A DNA stretch of 64,000 nt, taken from positions 8,800 to 72,799 of the forward strand of contig CAZZFA010000013.1 of NCBI GenBank assembly GCA_964653435.1, written 5' to 3'. The stretch is from CAZMVY01 sp964653435. Its GTDB lineage: Bacteria; Planctomycetota; Phycisphaerae; UBA1845; PWPN01. Below the pieces are notes generated by a model. The model ran no database searches. It saw nothing but the letters and a program-made list of their open reading frames with translations, and had not been told where the DNA came from. This document shows, piece by piece, positions 1 through 7,267 of the stretch. Position numbers and translations under genes: made by a program. Every line of letters starts with the position of its first letter. Within the stretch, counting starts at the first letter, position 1.

Positions 1-1
1 T

Positions 2-502
2 CGTGTCGGCATCGGTTACGATGTGCATCGGCTCGCGCCGAACCGGCGGCTCGTGCTGGCCCATGTGCCGATCGAGTTCGAACGGGGTTCGCTCGGCCAC
101 AGCGACGGCGATGTGGTGCTTCACGCGGTGATCGACGCCCTGCTCGGTGCGGCCGGGCTGCCGGACATCGGCGAGATGTTCCCGGACACGGACGCGCGAT
201 TCAAGGATGCCGACAGCGGCCGACTGCTGGCGGAGGCGCGGGCGGCGGTGCGCCGGGCGGGCTACGCCCCGGTGAACGTGGACGTGATCGTACACGCGGA
301 GCGGCCGAAGCTTCGGCCGTACAAGCCGCGGATGCGGGCGGAGCTGGCGCGGCTGCTGGACATCGAGGCGGTGTGTGTAAGTGTGAAGGCCAAGACGGGC
401 GAGGGCGTCGGGCCGATCGGGACCGGCGAGGCCATCGCCTGTACCGCCGTGGCGGGGTTGCGGCGCGTGACGGACGTGCGGGATGAGGAACGAACCGGGT
501 AA
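2..502 (+). CDS. ispF: 2-C-methyl-D-erythritol 2,4-cyclodiphosphate synthase, 5' partial
   Basis: IspF makes the cyclic diphosphate intermediate of the MEP isoprenoid pathway from CDP-ME-2-phosphate in the cytosol. The reading frame is open from base 2 and begins inside the conserved N-terminus (RVGIGYDVHRL), so only a few residues are missing upstream. The metal ligands of the DVH motif are visible, followed by GHSDGDVVLHAVIDALLG, the FPDTD motif and, near the end, IGTGEAIACTAVAGL, all in family order. About 166 residues are present, close to the usual 155-160 plus a short tail. It lies 20 bp before cysS on the same strand, an arrangement seen in other bacteria. Confidence 0.95.
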   Translation, partial: RVGIGYDVHRLAPNRRLVLAHVPIEFERGSLGHSDGDVVLHAVIDALLGAAGLPDIGEMFPDTDARFKDADSGRLLAEARAAVRRAGYAPVNVDVIVHAERPKLRPYKPRMRAELARLLDIEAVCVSVKAKTGEGVGPIGTGEAIACTAVAGLRRVTDVRDEERTG

Positions 503-522
503 GGGCAGGATACGCTGACATC

Positions 523-2019
523 ATGCCTCTGCGAGTGTACAACACGTTGACGCGACAGGAAGAGGAGTTTCAACCGCTCGATCCGCCGCACGTCGGCATG
601 TACGTCTGCGGACCGACGGTGTACGGGCATCCGCATCTCGGCCATGCCAAGAGCTACGTCAGCTTCGACGTGATCCTGCGCTACCTGCGTTACCGGGGCT
701 ATGACGTCCTGTATGTGCAGAACATCACCGACGTCGGCCATCTGACGGAAGATACGCACGGCATGGCGGACGAGGGCGAGGACAAGATCGTCCGCGAGGC
801 CCGGCGTCAGAAGCGGCACCCGATGGCGATCGTCGAGTTCTACACCCGGAGCTACTTCGAGGACATGGACGCGCTGCACGTCACCCGGCCGGATATCTCT
901 CCGCGGGCGACGGGGCACATCCCGGAGCAGATCGAGCTTGTTCAGCGGTTGCTGGAGCGCGGCTACGCGTACGAATCGAACGGCAGCGTCTACTTCGACG
1001 TGACGAAGTGGAAGGACTACGGCAAGCTGAGCCGGCGCAACGTGGAGGAGATGGAGGCGGGCGCCCGCGTCGATGTCAGCGCCGACAAGCGGCACCCGGC
1101 CGACTTCGCCCTGTGGAAGAAGGCCGAGCCCGCCCACATCATGCAGTGGAACAGCCCCTGGGGTCGCGGGTTTCCCGGCTGGCACCTCGAGTGCTCCGTG
1201 ATGAGCATGAAGTATCTGGGGACCTCGTTCGACATTCACGGCGGCGGCCTGGAGAACTCGTTTCCGCACCACGAGTGCGAGATCGCCCAGGCGGAGGCGG
1301 CGACCGGTCGCCCGTTTGTGAAGTACTGGCTTCACAACAACATGGTCACGGTCGAAGGCCAGAAGATGGGCAAGAGTCTCGGCAACTTCATTACGCTCAA
1401 GGAGCTTTTCGCCCCCGACTACCCGTTGCACAGGCGGCTGCAGAAGAAGTTCGACCCGCTTGTGGTGCGGCAGTTCGTGCTGACCAGCCACTACCGCAGC
1501 CCGCAGGATTTCTCGAACGAGGCGCTCCTTGCCGCCGAGAGCGGATTCGAGAAACTGCGCACGGCCGTCACAACGGCGCGCGAGGCGGCCCGCGGCGCCG
1601 ACGAGCCGAAGGCCGAGGGGGCGGTGGCGTCGCGGCTTGCGGACATCCGCGCGCGGTTCGAGAAGGCGATGGACGAGGACTTCAACACGGCGGCGGCGAT
1701 CAGCGTTGTGTTCGAGCTGGCGCGCGACGTGAGCGCGTGGCAGACGGCCGGGCTGTCGCCGGCCGCGTGGCGGGCGGTGGCCGGGACGTTCGACCGGCTG
1801 GGCGGCGATGTGCTGGGAATCGTGCCGAAGCGGTATCCGCAGGACGCGGGCCCCTCGAAGGATCTGCTCGAGCCGGTCGTGCGGTTGTGTATCGAGATGC
1901 GGGCGGAGGCGAAGAAGGCGAGGAATTACGCGCTGGCCGACCAGATCCGCGCGAAGCTGCTGGCGGCCGGGATCCAACTGGAAGACCGTCCCGACGGAAC
2001 GAACTGGCGGCGCGTGTGA
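523..2019 (+). CDS. cysS: Cysteinyl-tRNA synthetase
   Basis: This is a class I aminoacyl-tRNA synthetase (498 residues) charging tRNA-Cys in the cytosol. The zinc-binding Cys29 sits in VCGPTVYG and is followed by the HIGH-type signature HLGH at 38-41. Further zinc ligands are in HLECSVMS and HHECEIAQ. The KMSKS loop appears as KMGKS at residues 281-285. The C-terminus has the usual DALR-like helical region and a final RPDGTNWRR, typical of the family. The ATG lies 20 bp after ispF, so the two are probably co-transcribed. Length and motif order are normal and nothing suggests truncation. Confidence 0.97.
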   Translation: MPLRVYNTLTRQEEEFQPLDPPHVGMYVCGPTVYGHPHLGHAKSYVSFDVILRYLRYRGYDVLYVQNITDVGHLTEDTHGMADEGEDKIVREARRQKRHPMAIVEFYTRSYFEDMDALHVTRPDISPRATGHIPEQIELVQRLLERGYAYESNGSVYFDVTKWKDYGKLSRRNVEEMEAGARVDVSADKRHPADFALWKKAEPAHIMQWNSPWGRGFPGWHLECSVMSMKYLGTSFDIHGGGLENSFPHHECEIAQAEAATGRPFVKYWLHNNMVTVEGQKMGKSLGNFITLKELFAPDYPLHRRLQKKFDPLVVRQFVLTSHYRSPQDFSNEALLAAESGFEKLRTAVTTAREAARGADEPKAEGAVASRLADIRARFEKAMDEDFNTAAAISVVFELARDVSAWQTAGLSPAAWRAVAGTFDRLGGDVLGIVPKRYPQDAGPSKDLLEPVVRLCIEMRAEAKKARNYALADQIRAKLLAAGIQLEDRPDGTNWRRV

Positions 2020-2094
2020 TGCGGAGCGCGGCCTCCGCGAGGCCGCACGCGCGGTCTCGGAGAGACTGCACTCCAGAGAAGGCACGGATGCGAT

Positions 2095-2619
2095 ATGGGA
2101 AAGCAGCGCCTCGTACCGCGGTTTACCCGCATCTGCGGCATCGACCCCGGCCTCGGGCGGACCGGCTACGGCATCGTGGAGCTCACGCACGCCGAGCCGC
2201 GCGTGATCGAGGCGGGCGTACTCCGGCCGGGCGCCGCGGACCGGACCCTTGCCGCCCGGTTGGCGGCCCTGGCCGCGGGCCTCGACGAATTACTCGAAGA
2301 GCATCGGCCCGAGGCGCTGGCCGTCGAGCAGCTCTATGCGCACTACAAACACCCTCGGACGGCGATCTTGATGGGCCACGCCCGGGGCGTCATCCTGTTG
2401 ACGGCGGCCCGGCGAGGACTGCCGGTGCTCGATCTGCCGGCCACGACGGTCAAGCGGTATCTGACGGGTTCCGGCCACGCGAGCAAGCCGCAGATGCAGA
2501 AGATGATTGCTCATGTGTTGAAGCTCGGCGCTGTTCCCCGGCCGCCGGACGTGGCCGACGCCCTGTCCATCGCGATTTGCGCGCTCCACCGGCAGCGTAC
2601 GGAGGGCGGTCGAGCATGA
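2095..2619 (+). CDS. ruvC: Holliday junction resolvase RuvC
   Basis: RuvC is the endonuclease that cuts Holliday junctions during recombinational repair, working with RuvAB. The 174 residues carry the RNase H-like fold with all four acidic residues in place: Asp17 (GIDPGLGRTGYG), Glu78 (AVEQLYAH), Asp152 and Asp155 (DVADAL). About ten extra residues precede the usual N-terminus. The stop codon overlaps the ruvA start in an ATGA arrangement, indicating translational coupling. Gene order ruvC-ruvA-ruvB is standard. Confidence 0.96.
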   Translation: MGKQRLVPRFTRICGIDPGLGRTGYGIVELTHAEPRVIEAGVLRPGAADRTLAARLAALAAGLDELLEEHRPEALAVEQLYAHYKHPRTAILMGHARGVILLTAARRGLPVLDLPATTVKRYLTGSGHASKPQMQKMIAHVLKLGAVPRPPDVADALSIAICALHRQRTEGGRA

Positions 2620-3248
2620 TCGCGCGAATGACCGGTATCGTGGCGGACGTCGGCGTGGGAACGATGATTCTCGAGCGCGACGGGATCGGCTACGAGATCC
2701 TCGTGCCGGGCTACGCGGTCGGCGAGTTGATCGCGTGCAAGGGCCAGGCGGTCACGCTGCACACGATGGAGTACTACGAGGGCTCCGCCGCCGGCGGCAA
2801 CCTTATCCCGCGAATCGTCGGCTTTCTGCACCCGGAGGACCGGGCGTTCTTCGAGCGCTTCATCACGGTCAAGGGCATCGGCGTGCGGAAGGCGATCAAG
2901 GCGCTCGCCGAGCCGGTGGCGAAGGTGGCCGCGGACATCGAGCAGGGCAATGCGCCCTCGCTGGCACGCCTGCCGGGGATCGGGAAGCGCGCCGCCGATC
3001 AGATCATCGCCGAGCTTCGCGGCAAGCTGGCGGAGTTCGCGATCGGCGCGGCGAGCCGGGAGGGCGTGCCGGAGCACCGTTGGACGGCGGAACAGCGTGA
3101 TGCGCTGGAGGTTCTCGTGGCGCTCGGCGAGCGACGGGTCGAGGCGGAGCGGTGGCTCGCGCGGGCGGCGCAACTGCACCCGGAGACCAGGCCCGCGGAT
3201 GAATGGATCGCCGCGGCGTACCGGGTGAAGACCGGGGCGGAGGGATAG
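2616..3248 (+). CDS. ruvA: Holliday junction branch migration protein RuvA
   Basis: RuvA (210 residues) is the tetrameric junction-binding subunit that loads the RuvB motor. The start MIARMTGIV and the OB-fold portion DGIGYEILVPG match the family. Two helix-hairpin-helix elements follow (FITVKGIGVRKAIKAL and LARLPGIGKRAADQIIAEL), then an acidic linker and a C-terminal three-helix domain beginning at about residue 155 that contacts RuvB. The ATG at 2616 overlaps the ruvC stop by 4 nt; a second in-frame ATG at 2628 is less likely because the family starts with MIA/MIG. A 279-bp gap with a palindromic repeat separates it from ruvB. Confidence 0.96.
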   Translation: MIARMTGIVADVGVGTMILERDGIGYEILVPGYAVGELIACKGQAVTLHTMEYYEGSAAGGNLIPRIVGFLHPEDRAFFERFITVKGIGVRKAIKALAEPVAKVAADIEQGNAPSLARLPGIGKRAADQIIAELRGKLAEFAIGAASREGVPEHRWTAEQRDALEVLVALGERRVEAERWLARAAQLHPETRPADEWIAAAYRVKTGAEG

Positions 3249-3309
3249 AGCTTGCGTCGCGGCTTTTGCGCGCCCTGCGCGCATGTATCGCGATTTGGCA
3301 GTAGCGCTA

Positions 3310-3390
3310 CCCGTCATTCTGAGGAGCGCAGCGACGAAGAATCTGGCTGAGTGGCGCAGAGAAGCCGGATGCTTCGCTCCGCATGACGGG
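3310..3390. repeat. REP-like intergenic palindrome between ruvA and ruvB
   Basis: An 81-bp element is bounded by perfect 8-bp inverted repeats (CCCGTCAT at 3310-3317 and ATGACGGG at 3383-3390). It has a nested inverted pair GGAGCGCAGC (3323-3332) and GCTTCGCTCC (3371-3380), matching at 9 of 10 positions. The core resembles a widespread bacterial interspersed repeat (TCATTCTGAGGAGCGAAGCGA type), recognised from memory. In RNA it would fold into a long hairpin inside the ruvA-ruvB transcript. I saw no second copy in the window. Confidence 0.65.
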
Positions 3391-3527
3391 GGCCGGCTCG
3401 CCGGTGTTCGGTTGCGGCCGAAGGCCGCCCTGGCGCCTCGGGTCCGCGGCGCGTCGCCCGGGCCGTCCGGATCGCGACGGACGGGCGAGAGCGGCAGGCG
3501 AAGCGGAGGCGACGGCGGAAACGAAAT

Positions 3528-4586
3528 ATGGCACGAGACCGGATCATCTCGCAGGAATCCCGCGGCACGGAGGAAGAGCAGCTCATTCAGTCGCTGCGTC
3601 CGACGCGGCTGGGCGAATGCGTCGGTCAGCGACAGGTTATCGAACAGCTCAGGATCGCGATGGAGGCCGCGAGGCGTCGCGGGGAGCCGCTCGAGCACGT
3701 GTTGCTCGACGGTCCGCCGGGGCTGGGCAAGACGACGCTCGCCCATGTCATCGCCAACGAGATGGGCGCATCGATCAAGATCACCAGCGGCCCGGCCCTC
3801 ACCAAACCCGGCGACCTGATGCCCTGGCTGACGAACATGGAGCGCGGCGACATCCTCTTCATCGACGAGGTGCACCGCCTCTCGCGCACGATCGAGGAGT
3901 TTCTCTACCCGGCGATGGAGGATTTCCGCGTCGATTTCGCCATCGAGAGCGGCATGGCCGGACGGACGGTGAATCTGCCGCTCAAGCAGTTCACGCTGAT
4001 CGGGGCCACGACCCGCGCGGGGCTGCTCACGGCGGCGCTGCGCGACCGCTTCGGCATCCAGTACCATTTCGACTTCTATTCCGTCGAGGACCTGACGGAA
4101 ATCCTGCGGCGCTCGGCACGGAAGCTCGATGTGAAAACCGACGACGGCGCGCTCGTCACGCTGGCGCGTCGATCCCGGGGCACGCCGCGGGTGGCCAACC
4201 GGCTGCTCCGTCGGACACGCGATTATGCCCAGGTTCGCGCGCGCGGCGAGTTATCCTCCGCCGTGGTCGAGAAGGCCCTGGAGATTCTGCAGGTGGACGC
4301 CCTCGGCCTCGACGAGCTGGACCGTGCGTATCTGCGGACGCTGATCGGTACCTACCGGGGCGGTCCGGCGGGTGTCGAGGCGCTGGCCGCGACGCTCGGC
4401 CAGGAGCGCGACACGCTTGAAGATGTCGTCGAGCCCTACCTGCTGCAGATCGGCTTTGTGATCCGCACCCGTCAGGGCCGCATGACGACCCGTGCGGCCT
4501 GCGAGCACCTGGGCCTCCCGTGTCCGGAGACGCCCGATCGGAGCGTCGCGGCAGACCAGCCGGGCCTCTTCGATGCCGGGTCCTGA
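3528..4586 (+). CDS. ruvB: Holliday junction branch migration DNA helicase RuvB
   Basis: RuvB is the hexameric AAA+ motor that drives branch migration of Holliday junctions with RuvA. The 352 residues show Walker A GPPGLGKTT at 62-70, Walker B DEVH at 113-116, sensor-1 GATTRAGLL and the sensor-2 arginine region RGTPRVANRLLRR. The C-terminal winged helix includes GGPAGVEALAATLGQERDTLE and ends RMTTRAACEHLG. The N-terminal SLRPTRLGECVGQ is standard. A short extra tail (about 25 residues) follows the usual end. It completes the ruvCAB set. Confidence 0.97.
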   Translation: MARDRIISQESRGTEEEQLIQSLRPTRLGECVGQRQVIEQLRIAMEAARRRGEPLEHVLLDGPPGLGKTTLAHVIANEMGASIKITSGPALTKPGDLMPWLTNMERGDILFIDEVHRLSRTIEEFLYPAMEDFRVDFAIESGMAGRTVNLPLKQFTLIGATTRAGLLTAALRDRFGIQYHFDFYSVEDLTEILRRSARKLDVKTDDGALVTLARRSRGTPRVANRLLRRTRDYAQVRARGELSSAVVEKALEILQVDALGLDELDRAYLRTLIGTYRGGPAGVEALAATLGQERDTLEDVVEPYLLQIGFVIRTRQGRMTTRAACEHLGLPCPETPDRSVAADQPGLFDAGS

Positions 4587-4723
4587 CGCCGGCGGGCACG
4601 CGTGCTCCCGCTGTGTCGGCAGTGCCGTTTGCCCGTGCCGCCTCCGCCGCGCAGATGACGGGTTGTCGGGCCGCGTCGTCCGCCTTACGATGCCGTTCGG
4701 CTTTTCGCAACGGAGGAGTTGCC

Positions 4724-5617
4724 ATGTCTGACCGATCTCGGGATTCGAGGCCGACGCGCCGTGAATGTCTGATCGGGGCGGCATCTGCCGCCGCCGGTCT
4801 GGCGCTGGGCGTGAACGTCCGGCGGGCGGCGGCCGCTGCCGCTTCGGCCGGCATCAAGGTCGGTATGTGCGACTGGTCCTTGCAGCACCGCGACGTGAGC
4901 GCCTTTGAATGGGCCAGGCGGATCGGATTGGACGGCGTGGAGGTGAGCGTCGGCTACCCGGCCGACAAGCTGCGGCTGCGGCAGCCGGCCGTGCAGAAGG
5001 AATACCTCGCGGCGGCCCGCCGGTACGGCGTGGCGATTCCATCGGTGGCGATGGGCGTGTTGAACGAGGTGCCGCTGATGTCCGAGCCGCGCGCGGCGGT
5101 CTGGCTGGCTGATACGATCGAGGTGGCGAGGAACCTGGGCGCCCGCTGCATCCTGGTCGCGTTCTTCGGTAAGGGCGAGCTGAAAGAGGAGAACGGCACG
5201 GACATGCAGCGGGTGATCGACGTTCTCGCCGAACTTGCGCCGCGGGCCGAAAAAGCGGGCGTGATCCTCGGCCTGGAAAGCTATCTGACAGCCGAGGCGA
5301 ACCGGAAGATCATCGACGCGGTGAACTCCCGCGCGGTCCAGGTCTACTACGATGTCTACAATGCCAACCACGTTGGCCACGACTACTTGAAGGAGATCAG
5401 ACAGCTCGGCGGCGACCGCATCTGCCAGGTGCACTTCAAGAACGGCCCACACCTGCTCGAGCATCCCGGCATCGACTGGCCCGCCGTCGTCGCCGCGCTC
5501 AAGGAGGTCAAATACCCAGGCTGGATCGTCCTGGAGACATCAAGCCCGAAGGATCTGATCGCGGATACGCAGGCGAACCTGGAGTATGTGCGAAAGCTCT
5601 TCGGCGCGGGGTCTTAA
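4724..5617 (+). CDS. Exported sugar phosphate isomerase/epimerase-like TIM-barrel protein
   Basis: This 297-residue protein has the AP-endonuclease-2 / xylose isomerase-like TIM barrel: GMCDWSLQH, GLDGVEVSVGY, a central GLESYLT, YYDVYNANH and VHFKNG carry the expected strand ends and acidic or His metal ligands. The N-terminus has an imperfect twin-arginine signal (RRECLIGAASAAAG, then an Ala-rich h-region), so it probably acts outside the cytoplasm, as is common for planctomycete members. The start is fixed by the Shine-Dalgarno sequence GGAGGAG at 4713-4719, just ahead of the ATG. Substrate cannot be read from the sequence; sugars or inositol-type polyols are typical. Length is normal. Confidence 0.85.
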   Translation: MSDRSRDSRPTRRECLIGAASAAAGLALGVNVRRAAAAAASAGIKVGMCDWSLQHRDVSAFEWARRIGLDGVEVSVGYPADKLRLRQPAVQKEYLAAARRYGVAIPSVAMGVLNEVPLMSEPRAAVWLADTIEVARNLGARCILVAFFGKGELKEENGTDMQRVIDVLAELAPRAEKAGVILGLESYLTAEANRKIIDAVNSRAVQVYYDVYNANHVGHDYLKEIRQLGGDRICQVHFKNGPHLLEHPGIDWPAVVAALKEVKYPGWIVLETSSPKDLIADTQANLEYVRKLFGAGS

Positions 5618-5812
5618 GGGAAAGGCCGCTTCCCCGGCCGTCACGGCGGCGTCGTCGCCGGCACAGTCGAAAGCGGTTGCCGCGGCCGGGTGAGGACGCG
5701 GTTGTAGATCGTACGCTCTACTGCGCCAAAGCCCCTTTGCTCTCCCGGCTCGCGACGGGGCCGCACGTCCGCCTCGGGGCAGCCGCCGACATGGGGTCGG
5801 TCGTAATTCTCT

Positions 5813-7104
5813 CAGGGCCGGCGCACATTAAGCTCCTTGTTTGGTAAGGACTTCCAGAAGGAACTCGTTGTTCCATCCGGCGACCTGGCTCTTTCCCTTG
5901 ATGCTGTCGGTGGAGGGGTGGCGATTGAGAAGGCTGATGGCGAAGCGACGAAGCCAGGAGAGATTGTTGGCCATGTGACGATTGCGGGTGCGGCTCTGGT
6001 CCTCGTCGAAGGTCACATCGAGGACCCAGTGCAGGCAATTCTCGATGCCCCAATGCCCCCGCACGGCCTGCGCAAACCGCGGCCCGCTGAGATACCGGCT
6101 GGTGAGGAAATAGCGGGTGTCTCCGCTCAGGGTGCCGTCGCGGTTCTCCACGAGGCGAACCGCCATCCCGATCGCCCGGGCCCCCGGCCACGCGTTCGTC
6201 CCAGGGAAATCGCGGGGGATCCTGGCCAACCCATAGTAGCGCTCGTCGCGGCGGCCGTGTCCCGTCTCGCGCGTCTGATGTTCCCAATGCGGACGCTTCC
6301 GAAGCTCGTCCTGACGCTCATCGCGGAACACCTCTTCGATCGCCGCGTAGAGCGTCGGCTGATTGTCCTTGACCGCCAGGACATAATCCCCGCCCCCGTC
6401 CACGATCTTCTGGGCGATGTCCTTCTGGCACCCCATCGCGTCGATGGTCACCACAGCCCCCTGCACGTCGATCCGGTCGAGGAGGGCCGGAATGGCCGTG
6501 ATCTCGTTCGATTTTTCCTCCGTCGCCACCTGCCCCAACGCCAGGCCGTGGTCGCCGGCCCAGGCGCTGACCAGATGCAAGGGGCCCAGCCCCTCGCGCT
6601 GATCATGCGAACGACGCAAGGTCTTGCCGTCGATGGCGATCATCCGGGCTCCTTCTTCTTCGTGGATCAGGCTCGCAATCCACGACTGAAAACAGGTCTG
6701 AAAGGCTTCCGGCCGCAGGGTGGAAAGAACCCGGCGAACACAGTCCCGCGACGGAAGACCATGCGGAAGGGTCAGCACGCTCTGGAGCCATTCCTTCTTG
6801 GCCCGTGCCCACCGGGCGATCGCCGTCGGCCCCGAGCAACCCACCATGACCCCACAGACCGCAATGGGAATCACCTCCACCAGCAAATGCCGACGATTGC
6901 GGTGATGCCGAGGGTCCGGCAACGACTCAAAGTGCTTGACGATCGAACGCAAACCGACCGTAACCGCCGCGCGCCTTCGTCATCGATCCGCTCCTTCTGC
7001 AAGAACGCCTCGCCACTCCATGCGGCGAGCTTGCAGGAGCTATAACCGATCAACACCCATCGCGCCAGCCTGCCTATCTTGTCCAGTTATGCGCGCTGGC
7101 CCTG
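5813..7104 (-). mobile_element. ISAs1-family insertion sequence (1292 bp)
   Basis: The ends are imperfect inverted repeats. The left is CAGGGCCGGCGCACATTAA (5813-5831). The right end, read on the minus strand from 7104, is CAGGGCCAGCGCGCATAA. They differ at two bases and one indel. A single transposase gene fills the element and a 10-bp target duplication flanks it. Its size and the start CAGGG fit ISAs1. It inserted in the intergenic space between the TIM-barrel gene and the RCC1 gene and breaks no visible gene. Confidence 0.88.
5828..6952 (-). CDS. ISAs1-family DDE transposase
   Basis: The 374-residue protein is full length for an ISAs1 (H-repeat-associated) transposase. The N-terminal DUF4372-like part opens with HFESLPDPRHHRNRRHLL. 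The DDE residues fall in MIAIDGKTLRRS, VVTIDAMGCQKDIA and, for the glutamate, HWGIENCLHWVLDVTFDED. The segment YVLAVKDNQP is another family hallmark. No frameshift or stop interrupts it, so it may still be active. The stop lies just inside the left inverted repeat. Confidence 0.95.
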   Translation of the reverse strand: MRSIVKHFESLPDPRHHRNRRHLLVEVIPIAVCGVMVGCSGPTAIARWARAKKEWLQSVLTLPHGLPSRDCVRRVLSTLRPEAFQTCFQSWIASLIHEEEGARMIAIDGKTLRRSHDQREGLGPLHLVSAWAGDHGLALGQVATEEKSNEITAIPALLDRIDVQGAVVTIDAMGCQKDIAQKIVDGGGDYVLAVKDNQPTLYAAIEEVFRDERQDELRKRPHWEHQTRETGHGRRDERYYGLARIPRDFPGTNAWPGARAIGMAVRLVENRDGTLSGDTRYFLTSRYLSGPRFAQAVRGHWGIENCLHWVLDVTFDEDQSRTRNRHMANNLSWLRRFAISLLNRHPSTDSIKGKSQVAGWNNEFLLEVLTKQGA

Positions 7105-7167
7105 GTAATCCTCTCGACCGAAACGGATTACGAAATAGCTCGCAACGGCAAGAAAAGGGAATTCTGC

Positions 7168-7196
7168 TTGCTTTTCTGAAAGAACGGCTGTAAACT
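7168..7196 (+). promoter_or_regulatory. Candidate sigma-70-type promoter for the RCC1 gene
   Basis: TTGCTT at 7168-7173 and TAAACT at 7191-7196 are separated by 17 bp in a locally AT-richer stretch. They lie about 72 bp before the chosen ATG and just outside the insertion sequence. Confidence 0.45.
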
Positions 7197-7267
7197 GTCG
7201 GCATATGGAACTGCTCTGGTGCGGGCAGTCGCGCGTTGATTAATCCAGCCATGTGAGGAACGACCGT

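Larger units (their letters stand above)
5803..7114. repeat. Target-site duplication flanking the ISAs1-type element
   Basis: The ten bases left of the insertion sequence (GTAATTCTCT, 5803-5812) and the ten right of it (GTAATCCTCT, 7105-7114) agree at nine positions. A duplication of 8-10 bp is typical for the ISAs1 family. The single mismatch suggests the insertion is not very recent. Confidence 0.8.

Noticed and set aside
262..2190. A 642-codon open frame on the minus strand over ispF-cysS
   Set aside because: It is an antisense shadow of high-GC coding DNA; its protein is Arg/Pro/Ala-rich without domain motifs, whereas cysS has every signature.
1008..2615. The long frame upstream of ruvA that could be read as an N-terminal extension
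   Set aside because: It is out of frame with cysS and ruvC and low-complexity; ruvA starts at the ATGA overlap.
5837..7045. A 402-codon plus-strand frame across the insertion sequence
   Set aside because: It is antisense to the intact transposase and has no motifs.
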